Source of the DNA: Gammaproteobacteria bacterium | GTDB lineage: Bacteria > Pseudomonadota > Gammaproteobacteria > Pseudomonadales > Pseudohongiellaceae | Direction: 5' to 3' | Length of the DNA stretch: 13,615 nucleotides | Assembly: GCA_003451715.1 (NCBI GenBank) | Contig: DMJN01000293.1 | Location: 1-13,615 of the forward strand | In this document: in pieces, positions 7,769-13,615 of the stretch | Position numbering within the stretch: the stretch's first letter is position 1 | Layout: the number at the start of each line of letters is the position of its first letter | Position numbers and translations under genes: made by a program | The notes under the pieces: generated by a model | Seen by the model: the letters and a program-made list of their open reading frames with translations, nothing else | What the model was told of the DNA's origin: nothing | Database searches by the model: none

Positions 7769-8851
7769 ATGAAGATGACTATGAGTAAATTAATATCCAC
7801 ATTAGTAACGTCAGTCTGCCTGATTTTTTCCAGCACTCTCTCAGCTCAACAGGGGAATAGCACTATGACCAGTCCATCAACCGTAGAGGGCGTCAGCTTT
7901 CGGTTTATCGAGGCCAATGGCCTCAATATGCGCATCGCCGAAGCGGGAGATTCGGGGCCCCTGGTTCTGCTGGCCCATGGCTGGCCGGAATCCTGGTACT
8001 CCTGGCGTCATCAATTAACTTTTCTGGCGGATGCCGGATATCGTGTGGTTGCGCCGGACATGCGAGGCTATGGGGAAACTGACAAGCCGGCGGATGTAGA
8101 TGACTATAACATCGTGCACCTGGCGGATGACATGGTTGGAATTCTGGATGCACTCGGTGAAGAGACGGCCATCATGGTGGGTCACGACTGGGGATCCATG
8201 GTTGCGTGGAATTCCGTGCTATTGCACCCGGATCGTTTCACAGCCCTCATTGCAATGAGCGTCCCCTATGGTGGACGTGCGCCCCAGTCGCCTCTGGAGA
8301 GCATGAAAGCTGCCATGGGTGATAACTTCTACTACATTCTCTACCACAATGAGCCCGGTGGTGTGGCCGAAGCGGAATACGACTCCGATCCGCGGGGCCT
8401 GATCAGTCGTCTGTATCTATCTCCCCTCTCACCGCGAGAAGCAGCCGTTATTACCGATCCCAAGCGCGCAGCCGGTGGCTGGATAGATCGGCTGGGTGCA
8501 CCCAAGGGGCTTCCGGACTGGTTGACCCAGGAAGACCTGGATTATGTGGTAGGGCAGTTCGAGATGGCTGGTTTCAGGGGGGGTGTGAATTACTACCGTA
8601 ACTTCCACCGCAACTGGGAAATTACTGAAAACCTGGAAGGCGTTGGGGTGACTGTGCCTACCTTGTTTATCGCCGGAGAACGTGACGTAGTGATAACAGG
8701 CCGTTCCCAGGAAGCCTTGCACGACTCCATGAGTCGGGTAGTCGATGATTTGCGGGGAGTCGTCCTGATCTCTGAGGTCGGTCACTGGGTACAGCAGGAA
8801 GCACCCCAGGAAACTAATGCGGCCATGCTGGAGTTTTTACAAAATCTGTAA
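7769..8851 (+). CDS. Exported epoxide-hydrolase-like alpha/beta hydrolase
   Basis: A 360-residue alpha/beta-hydrolase of the epoxide hydrolase / haloalkane dehalogenase group. A signal peptide (about 1-26, ending TLSAQQ) sends it out of the cytoplasm, unlike most family members. The oxyanion motif HGWPESW begins at 70, and the nucleophile is Asp140 in GHDWGS. Cap-domain tyrosines lie around 274-277 (NYYRN), the acid is likely Asp306 in AGERD, and the base is His339 in VGHW. An Asp nucleophile with HGWP and cap Tyr favours epoxide hydrolysis over esterase activity, although Tyr189 or another cap residue would have to be the second acid and I cannot assign it. The start could be ATG 7769, 7775 or 7781; GAGGGG about 11 bases before 7769 favours the first. 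A terminator-like hairpin follows the TAA. Confidence 0.88.
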   Translation: MKMTMSKLISTLVTSVCLIFSSTLSAQQGNSTMTSPSTVEGVSFRFIEANGLNMRIAEAGDSGPLVLLAHGWPESWYSWRHQLTFLADAGYRVVAPDMRGYGETDKPADVDDYNIVHLADDMVGILDALGEETAIMVGHDWGSMVAWNSVLLHPDRFTALIAMSVPYGGRAPQSPLESMKAAMGDNFYYILYHNEPGGVAEAEYDSDPRGLISRLYLSPLSPREAAVITDPKRAAGGWIDRLGAPKGLPDWLTQEDLDYVVGQFEMAGFRGGVNYYRNFHRNWEITENLEGVGVTVPTLFIAGERDVVITGRSQEALHDSMSRVVDDLRGVVLISEVGHWVQQEAPQETNAAMLEFLQNL

Positions 8852-8859
8852 ACGGGATT

Positions 8860-8888
8860 CTTCCCCGTATTAAGGGGGAAGCTTATTT
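8860..8888 (+). terminator. Hairpin after epoxide-hydrolase-like gene
   Basis: CTTCCCC (8860-8866) pairs with GGGGAAG (8875-8881) around an 8-base loop, followed by CTTATTT. It begins 8 bases after the TAA of the upstream gene and lies between convergent genes, consistent with an intrinsic terminator on the plus strand. Confidence 0.5.
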
Positions 8889-8914
8889 ACACTGGTGCCT
8901 TTGGTTTATTGGGT

Positions 8915-10009
8915 CTACCGATATTCCGCTTCAACTGTTGGTCGGTCATATTCTGTACCGGTCAGCTCACGGAATTCTTCGGCTCGCGCGCCGCTTAATA
9001 TACCGGTCATACCATAGTTGAATTCATGGCAGGCGTACTCAAAGGTTGGCCCGGCATGATTCTTCCAGTGAAAACCAGCGGTCCAGGGCCGCTCAAAGCT
9101 GCGTGGATCGTCGATGGTGTACTCGTAATAGAGTCGATTGTCAGGTTTTAGTGTTAAGCGCTCGATTACTTTCATATCAGGGCTGGAACCCTGGTAACTA
9201 TAGGAAGGGTGGATACCAGTGGTTTCGATAACCAGGGTGTCGCCATCCCAGTAACCAGTGCCACTGCCATAGTACTGCTTGATATTGGTAGGTAACGGCG
9301 CCCTGTTGTCCAGAGGGATAATTCTAGAGTCATGCATTCTCTCGGCGGTTATCACCGCAAAGTCTTCGGTAAGCACCAGCTGCAGCATCGCATTTTCGAT
9401 CAGTGTCTGGATCGGTGGCACCGATTGTGGAGCCCAGATACAGCGCTCCATCATGGTGCGATCTTCAGGTCCTCTGGGGTAGCCTCGATAACGCGGTTGA
9501 TTACGCCGTTCTTCGCGGCGACTCTCCAACATGGCTGGGATGCGACCATCGGGCGGGTCGGTTATCAATGAGGTTCGATGATCATCGGTCTCCCATTCGG
9601 CGAAGGCTTCTTCGTGCCACAGGTCTACACCGACGTAGTTAACATTGGGATTACCGCGACCGCGCCGATCGGCCTCGCGATTATAGGCATTGTCTTCCCA
9701 GTCCTTGGCCTGATCTTCGGTCATAACTGTGGAGCCTTCAAACTGGGCTGGGCGCTGCAGAGGAGTCAGGTGATGGTAGTCCCAGTAGCCGTTTAGGTCG
9801 GGTTTTCCCCAGGGAGTTCGTTTGATGTCATCCTGGGCACTGGCTGCGTTGCAGAAGACAATCAGTGAAGCGAGCAATATCCAAGGCCTAACGACAAATA
9901 GGGCAGTTTTCTTGATCATCGCTCCCCACGGTGTCCGCTTGATGTCATCCTGAGCGAAAACTGTGCAAGACAATAGGAGTAAGGCAAACGGGAAAACGTT
10001 CTTTCGCAT
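8915..10009 (-). CDS. Secreted PWGxPDLNGxW-family protein with duplicated signal segment
   Basis: A 364-residue exported protein of a family I recognise only by pattern, with no known function. The hallmark PWGKPDLNGYW lies at 66-76 of this reading. Further conserved stretches are YWDGDTLVIETTG (253-265), MKVIERLT, and YTIDDPRSFERPWT (297-310), all shared with the paralogue at 10206-11066. The N-terminus is odd. Residues 1-29 form a full signal peptide ending AQDDIKRTPWG, and residues 31-68 form a second one ending in the same 11 residues. The two 33-base copies (9923-9955 and 9806-9838) differ at five positions, all synonymous third bases. AAGGGA stands about 9 bases before ATG 10009, so the long form is translatable. 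ATG 9919 is an alternative giving one ordinary signal peptide (334 aa), but GGGGAG there is too close. Stop is TAG. Confidence 0.8.
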   Translation of the reverse strand: MRKNVFPFALLLLSCTVFAQDDIKRTPWGAMIKKTALFVVRPWILLASLIVFCNAASAQDDIKRTPWGKPDLNGYWDYHHLTPLQRPAQFEGSTVMTEDQAKDWEDNAYNREADRRGRGNPNVNYVGVDLWHEEAFAEWETDDHRTSLITDPPDGRIPAMLESRREERRNQPRYRGYPRGPEDRTMMERCIWAPQSVPPIQTLIENAMLQLVLTEDFAVITAERMHDSRIIPLDNRAPLPTNIKQYYGSGTGYWDGDTLVIETTGIHPSYSYQGSSPDMKVIERLTLKPDNRLYYEYTIDDPRSFERPWTAGFHWKNHAGPTFEYACHEFNYGMTGILSGARAEEFRELTGTEYDRPTVEAEYR

Positions 10010-10101
10010 TTTTATAAGTCCCTTGGGTCAATTCTACAGAGTATACGAGAATAGAGATTCCAAATACTAGGCCCAATCATAGTAATCGGACGATTGCAGG
10101 G

Positions 10102-10107
10102 TATAAT
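10102..10107 (+). promoter_or_regulatory. Possible -10 box for the plus-strand PDLNGxW gene
   Basis: A perfect TATAAT lies in the 196-base divergent region between the two paralogous secreted-protein genes, about 99 bases before the GTG start at 10206. No good -35 hexamer is seen 16-18 bases upstream, so this is only a weak candidate. Confidence 0.25.
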
Positions 10108-10205
10108 GACCAGAACCATAAAGCTGTACCCGCAACCAGGCAACAATAGAAAAACTAAAAGAACAACCCACACAAAGAATTACGAGAATACTAAAGGGAT
10201 CCATC

Positions 10206-11066
10206 GTGTTGAATTCCGCATTTCGATATCTCCTGGCCGTTGCTTTGTCCCTGGCAAGCCTTTCATTTGCAACTGTTTTTGCCCAATCCACTGAGTACCG
10301 TGCTGCCCGTGATCCCTGGGGAAATCCAGACCTGAATGGTATCTGGCAGGCCATGGGCACCGCCTACTGGGATCTTGAGACCCATGAATCCCGGGCAGGT
10401 CCCTTGTGGCAACTGGGTGCCATTGGCGCGATTCCCGGTGGCATAGGCGTTGTTGAGGGTGATGAGATTCCCTACAAGCCTGAAGCATTACAGAAAAAAC
10501 AAGAGAATATGGCCAACTGGTTGGAACTGGACCCGGTGGTGCGTTGCTATATGCCGGGTATTCCGCGCGCTAACTATATGCCCTATCCATTTCAGATATT
10601 TCAGACTGATGCCAATATTTATTTTGCTTATCAATTTGCCAGTTCGACTCGAAATGTATTCATGAATCGTCCCGACTACGAGGCGCCAATTCTCACAGTT
10701 ATGGGTCATAACCTTGGTCATTGGGAAGGTGAAACATTGGTAATAAATATTAGCGACCAATACGGCTGGACCTGGCTGGATCACTCTGGTAACCATCATA
10801 GCGAAGCCATGAAAGTTACCGAACGCTTTACGCCAACAGGGCCGAATTCTCTCTGGTATGAAGCCACCATCGATGACCCGGAAGTGTATACCCGGCCCTG
10901 GACAATAAGCATGCCCTTGTATAGAAGACTCGAAAGAAACATGCGTCTGGTGGAATTCAAGTGCCAGGAATATACCGAGGAGATTCTCTACGGTTACCTG
11001 CGCCAGGATGAGGAGACTGCTGCCGCACTGGAAGAATTACGGCAGCAGCGAGAACAGCAGCAGTAG
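10206..11066 (+). CDS. Secreted PWGxPDLNGxW-family protein, paralogue
   Basis: A 286-residue exported protein, paralogous to the one on the minus strand at 8915-10009. The signal peptide spans about 1-26 (ending FATVFAQ). It is followed by DPWGNPDLNGIWQ (36-48), then HWEGETLVINI, EAMKVTERFTP, EATIDDPEVYTRPWT and a C-terminal polar helix rich in Glu/Gln ending QQREQQQ. The start is GTG 10206, preceded by AAGGGA with about 6 bases of spacing; no ATG fits. These shared blocks suggest a beta-rich secreted domain of unknown activity. Such proteins are often found near exported hydrolases, as here. The gene stops with TAG only three bases before the end of the convergent XRE gene, leaving no room for a terminator, so the two transcripts probably overlap. 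Confidence 0.8.
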   Translation: MLNSAFRYLLAVALSLASLSFATVFAQSTEYRAARDPWGNPDLNGIWQAMGTAYWDLETHESRAGPLWQLGAIGAIPGGIGVVEGDEIPYKPEALQKKQENMANWLELDPVVRCYMPGIPRANYMPYPFQIFQTDANIYFAYQFASSTRNVFMNRPDYEAPILTVMGHNLGHWEGETLVINISDQYGWTWLDHSGNHHSEAMKVTERFTPTGPNSLWYEATIDDPEVYTRPWTISMPLYRRLERNMRLVEFKCQEYTEEILYGYLRQDEETAAALEELRQQREQQQ

Positions 11067-11069
11067 CAA

Positions 11070-11882
11070 TCAGCTCGATTTCGGGTAGAGCTTGCGTTCG
11101 ATCACAAACCCAAAGATTCCCATCGCCAACAGGAAAGCACCAGCGACGCAAATCCACGGCGCCTCGGCGCGAGTTTCAACAGGTGTCTTGTAAAGCTCAA
11201 AAGTACGGGTACCGCCATGGTTTAATCCAACCGCATCCAGATTAATCAAATCCTGAGATTCGGTCACAGCTTCCACAAAGGCGTTGCCGAGATAGTCGTA
11301 GCTGTGCCGATATTCTGAAGTCTGCAAGCTGGCATAGGGTTGCCTGAGTACGTCATAGGCTGCATTGATAGAGACGACGTTGGCCCCATCTCGAATCAGC
11401 TGGGCACGATCCGGGGCGAATTTCTGGTCGAAATAGGATTGCAATGATGCAAATGTTTCACCATTTTCCCCATTGGGTACAATTTCTTCAGACCCATAGT
11501 CGTAGCTGACAAGGGGAAATTCCAGCAAGACAAAACCCATGGTAAGTGCGGTCAGGCCAAGCACACAGAGCAGGGAAGAGCCGAGCACCCAACTGCTGCG
11601 CTTGCGCTGGGTCAATTCCTTCTGAGCCTGCAGGTGTCCGTTGACCAGGGGGATCGATCTCAGATGATTCCAAATCTCTGTCTCATCCATGCCCTCCAGT
11701 AATGTTTCCACATCAATATCAAATGCCTCGAGGATGCGGTTAAGCATGTCCGGTGAAGGTGCGGATTTGTCGTTTTCCAGCTTGGACAGGTAGGATTGCT
11801 CGATACCAATGGCATCCGCCAGTTCTGGTTGACTCCAGTTTCTGAGCTGACGCAGTTGCTTGATCTTCTCTCCAAAGTTCAT
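11070..11882 (-). CDS. Membrane-anchored XRE-family transcriptional regulator
   Basis: A 270-residue protein with a cytoplasmic Cro/C1-type helix-turn-helix at 4-62 (IKQLRQLRNWSQPELADAIG, then IEQSYLSKLEND). A linker leads to TM1 (about 97-119), an extracytoplasmic segment of about 120 residues (121-241), TM2 (about 242-262) and a short basic tail. This layout fits a one-component sensor: DNA binding in the cytoplasm controlled by something met outside. The outer segment has no motif I recognise; it contains DGANVVSINAAYD and many Tyr and acidic residues. ATG 11882 is followed directly by the HTH, with AGAAGA upstream. It ends 3 bases from the convergent secreted-protein gene. A regulatory link to the neighbouring exported proteins is inferred only from position. 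Confidence 0.85.
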   Translation of the reverse strand: MNFGEKIKQLRQLRNWSQPELADAIGIEQSYLSKLENDKSAPSPDMLNRILEAFDIDVETLLEGMDETEIWNHLRSIPLVNGHLQAQKELTQRKRSSWVLGSSLLCVLGLTALTMGFVLLEFPLVSYDYGSEEIVPNGENGETFASLQSYFDQKFAPDRAQLIRDGANVVSINAAYDVLRQPYASLQTSEYRHSYDYLGNAFVEAVTESQDLINLDAVGLNHGGTRTFELYKTPVETRAEAPWICVAGAFLLAMGIFGFVIERKLYPKSS

Positions 11883-12213
11883 TGTCGTTCTTCTGTGAGC
11901 GAGGATTTACGGGCTTCTTCGGAGTATTCTTGGATAGTCTTTCAGGAATAGGAAGATGAATATTCAACCATAAACGGGAATTTAAGAGAATTAACACCGA
12001 ATTTGCAATCGATATTCGAAAGATTTTGGCCTTCATCTATTCCCTTGGATAGCCGGTAATAGACCTGGTGGGCAATGCCTGTGGTGATAATCCGGAAAAG
12101 TCTATGATGACAAGATGGACTATCGTGGGCTCACCGAAGACGAATCCAAATGCAGCTGCAAGATGCTGGATACCGCAAAAGAAGAAACAGTCAGCACAAA
12201 ACCTTGGTGAGCA
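11883..12213. other. Intergenic stretch upstream of XRE gene; possible small-gene remnant
   Basis: Besides the XRE promoter candidate, the part from about 12068 to 12210 has protein-like features in two plus-strand frames. One reads LVGNACGDNPEK (like a lipobox with Cys). The next frame reads MDYRGLTEDESKCSCKMLD from ATG 12115 to TGA 12210 (31 codons). Together they could be a frameshifted remnant of a small lipoprotein gene, but there is no start, RBS or homology that I can verify. I see no RNA gene. Confidence 0.2.
11980..12008 (-). promoter_or_regulatory. Possible promoter of the XRE gene
   Basis: On the minus strand TTGCAA (12008-12003) and TTAAAT (11985-11980) are separated by 17 bases, each matching 4 of 6 consensus positions, about 100 bases before ATG 11882. 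An imperfect inverted repeat CGAAT/ATTCG (11998-12002 and 12014-12018) overlaps the -35 and could be an operator, perhaps for self-regulation. Confidence 0.3.
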
Positions 12214-12954
12214 TCAGTCAACCGCAATCGGTAGGAGTAATTCACTTCCCACTGCACGCTGTACGTCGAACGCCTTAAGCGTCATGGCGACAAAGTTGTA
12301 GTAGCCAATCAGGCCAGTGATGTCCATCACTCCCTCGGCACCAAACAATGTCATGGCTCTGGCAAAGGTTTCGGAACTGACTTTCTCTTCACTGACGACT
12401 TCTCTGGTGAATTGGATAAGCGTTGCCTCGGTCTCGCCAAAACCCTCAATGCCGCTTATCCCTTCCAGTGACTTGCGGTACTTGACGATATCGATGATCT
12501 CTTCTTCCAGTCCGGCGGCCCTGGCCAGTGGTTCATGAGCTGAATATTCATACTGGTTACTAATTTCCCTGGCGGTGGAAATAATGATCAATTCCGTGAG
12601 CCGTTGATCTTTCTCGTTGCCATAGCGCACGCGCTGTCGTAAATCAAACACGGCCTCCGCCAGCACAGGACTGTTCATCCACATCCCCACCGGTCCCCGC
12701 AGGCCAGTCTCGTAGCCGGTGCCCGGCCGCACGTAGGTATCAAACGCTGCTCTACCGACGGCGTCCAGATCCTCTCGCTGGATCTGAGGAATGCGCGCCA
12801 GAGAATCCATGTACACATCACCGGGAATGTCTGCGTCGGTCATGGTGCCCAGCATGACAAAATCCGATTCGGCTGCATCTGTTGTGATTGATACATCGGT
12901 GTTGAGGGCAATGACTGCGAATAGTAAGAGGATGAGCAGGACTCGTGGATTCAT
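12214..12954 (-). CDS. Exported Cys-less carboxymuconolactone-decarboxylase-like protein
   Basis: A 246-residue protein of the carboxymuconolactone decarboxylase/AhpD-like fold. The chosen start is ATG 12954, with GGAG 8 bases upstream and a signal-like hydrophobic stretch (about 4-17) directly after it; the frame extends 11 codons further but without benefit. Family features include GRAAFD..., RGPVGMWMNSP (86-96), LTELIIISTAREISNQYEYSAHEPLA (119-144) and YYNFVAMTLKAFDV (218-231). The motif EYSAHEPLA has no CxxC, so AhpD-type disulfide reductase activity is unlikely, while His140 remains as in gamma-CMD-type proteins. These act on lactones or related ring compounds, but many members have no known substrate. 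An exported location is unusual for the fold. It is divergent from the serine hydrolase gene with 104 bases between starts. Confidence 0.85.
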   Translation of the reverse strand: MNPRVLLILLLFAVIALNTDVSITTDAAESDFVMLGTMTDADIPGDVYMDSLARIPQIQREDLDAVGRAAFDTYVRPGTGYETGLRGPVGMWMNSPVLAEAVFDLRQRVRYGNEKDQRLTELIIISTAREISNQYEYSAHEPLARAAGLEEEIIDIVKYRKSLEGISGIEGFGETEATLIQFTREVVSEEKVSSETFARAMTLFGAEGVMDITGLIGYYNFVAMTLKAFDVQRAVGSELLLPIAVD

Positions 12955-12998
12955 ACTGGTATCTCCATGAATAAAATCTAACGGCAATCTGTTGGTTT

Positions 12999-13027
12999 TT
13001 TACTTGCAGTGACCGGCAAGATACACT
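12999..13027 (+). promoter_or_regulatory. Possible promoter of the serine hydrolase gene
   Basis: TTTACT (12999-13004) and TACACT (13022-13027) are 17 bases apart, each matching 4 of 6 consensus bases, about 32 bases before ATG 13059. It lies in the short divergent region shared with the CMD-like gene. Confidence 0.35.
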
Positions 13028-13058
13028 GCTTTAAACATCACACACAGGGCTTAGCATC

Positions 13059-13615
13059 ATGCAAACAGCAATCAGACTAACACTGAGTCTAACACTGGCA
13101 CTGAGTTCGCTGGTAGTTGTAGCTGCCGAACTCTATTTTCCTGAGGACAGTGGTGATTGGGAGACTGTTTCGCCTGAGAGTGTTGGTTGGAACGGCGAGT
13201 TGATCGATGCTGCGCTGGATCTCGCTGGCGAACGGAATTCATCTGGAGTACTGATACTCCATCGGGGCCGCATCCTGGCAGAACAATATTGGGATCTCCC
13301 CCAGTCCAATGCGCCTTATCAAAGATCCCTGCAAGGATTCGATGCTGATGGCAGGGCGATAGAAGACGTTGCCTCAGCGCAGAAAAGTGTAGTCGCGGTG
13401 TTAACGGGGATCGCTCAACAAATGGGTTACCTGAAGATTGATGATCCGGTCAGTAATTACCTTGGAAAAGGGTGGTCCAAAGCCACCGAACAACAGGAAG
13501 TGGCGATTACTGTGAGACATCTGATCAGCATGGACAGTGGACTTGCCACCGACTTCACCTTCGAAGCAGAACCCGACAGCAAATGGCTTTACAACACGCC
13601 GGTTTATCATCTGAC
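13059..13615 (+). CDS. Exported class-C beta-lactamase-type serine hydrolase, N-terminal part (partial)
   Basis: The gene runs off the right edge; 185 full codons are present from ATG 13059. A signal peptide (about 1-23, ending VVVAA) precedes the mature protein. It then shows features of the beta-lactamase family of serine hydrolases (class C / penicillin-binding-protein-like esterases): GVLILHRGRILAEQYW, the nucleophile motif S106-A-Q-K109 followed by a helix (SVVAVLTGIA), LKIDDPVSNYL, ITVRHLISMDSGL, and Y178-N-T in the place of the YxN motif. The third motif (KTG/HxG) lies beyond the window. Members act as esterases, peptidases or lactamases; the neighbourhood of exported hydrolases favours an esterase-like role. 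AGGG precedes the start by about 9 bases. Confidence 0.88.
   Translation, partial: MQTAIRLTLSLTLALSSLVVVAAELYFPEDSGDWETVSPESVGWNGELIDAALDLAGERNSSGVLILHRGRILAEQYWDLPQSNAPYQRSLQGFDADGRAIEDVASAQKSVVAVLTGIAQQMGYLKIDDPVSNYLGKGWSKATEQQEVAITVRHLISMDSGLATDFTFEAEPDSKWLYNTPVYHL

Noticed and set aside
7266..7772. Long plus-strand frame of 168 codons
   Set aside because: It lies antisense to the carboxylesterase over most of its length, and the translation has no recognisable feature.
10180..10488. Minus-strand frames over the start of the second PDLNGxW gene
   Set aside because: They are shadows of the plus-strand gene, which has a signal peptide, RBS and a conserved motif.

Overview
The window looks like a chromosomal piece of a Gram-negative bacterium, most likely a marine-type gammaproteobacterium. 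Many exported proteins have classical or Tat signal peptides, the signalling genes are of proteobacterial type (REC-EAL, hybrid PAS kinase, YcgR-like PilZ), and base composition is moderate. This placement is inference; there is no rRNA or other marker to fix it.

Left end (1-1124, minus strand): the 5' end of an exported protein that resembles HpcH/HpaI aldolases lies downstream of a GrdB-like reductase gene. That gene is open from a GTG at 1124 to a TAA at 243, apart from one in-frame UGA at 648-650. The UGA falls in a UxxC motif where a redox Cys or Sec is expected, and a 7-bp hairpin with a G-containing loop follows at SECIS distance. I read it as a selenoprotein, and it is the most interesting object here.

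Middle (1652-5973, plus strand): a signalling locus with a REC + degenerate EAL regulator, a membrane hybrid histidine kinase (2 TM, 2 PAS, HisKA, HATPase, REC) and a YcgR-like PilZ c-di-GMP receptor. Each gene is interrupted. There are frameshifts at about 1684-1690 and 4438-4446, and in-frame stops at 2625 (TAG), 3034 (TAA) and 5677 (TAG). The domains read through these points, so the locus appears recently pseudogenised, unless the assembly is faulty there.

Right part (6078-13615): intact genes, nearly all for exported proteins. They are a Tat-exported type-B carboxylesterase (minus) divergent from an exported epoxide-hydrolase-like enzyme (plus); two divergent paralogues of a secreted family of unknown function with a PWGxPDLNGxW motif, one carrying a duplicated signal-peptide segment; a membrane-anchored XRE regulator; an exported Cys-less carboxymuconolactone-decarboxylase-like protein; and, divergent from it, the 5' part of a class-C beta-lactamase-type serine hydrolase. 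Together these suggest hydrolysis and processing of esters, lactones or epoxides outside the cytoplasm. No shared substrate can be read from the sequence.

No rRNA, tRNA, CRISPR array, insertion sequence or integrase was seen.
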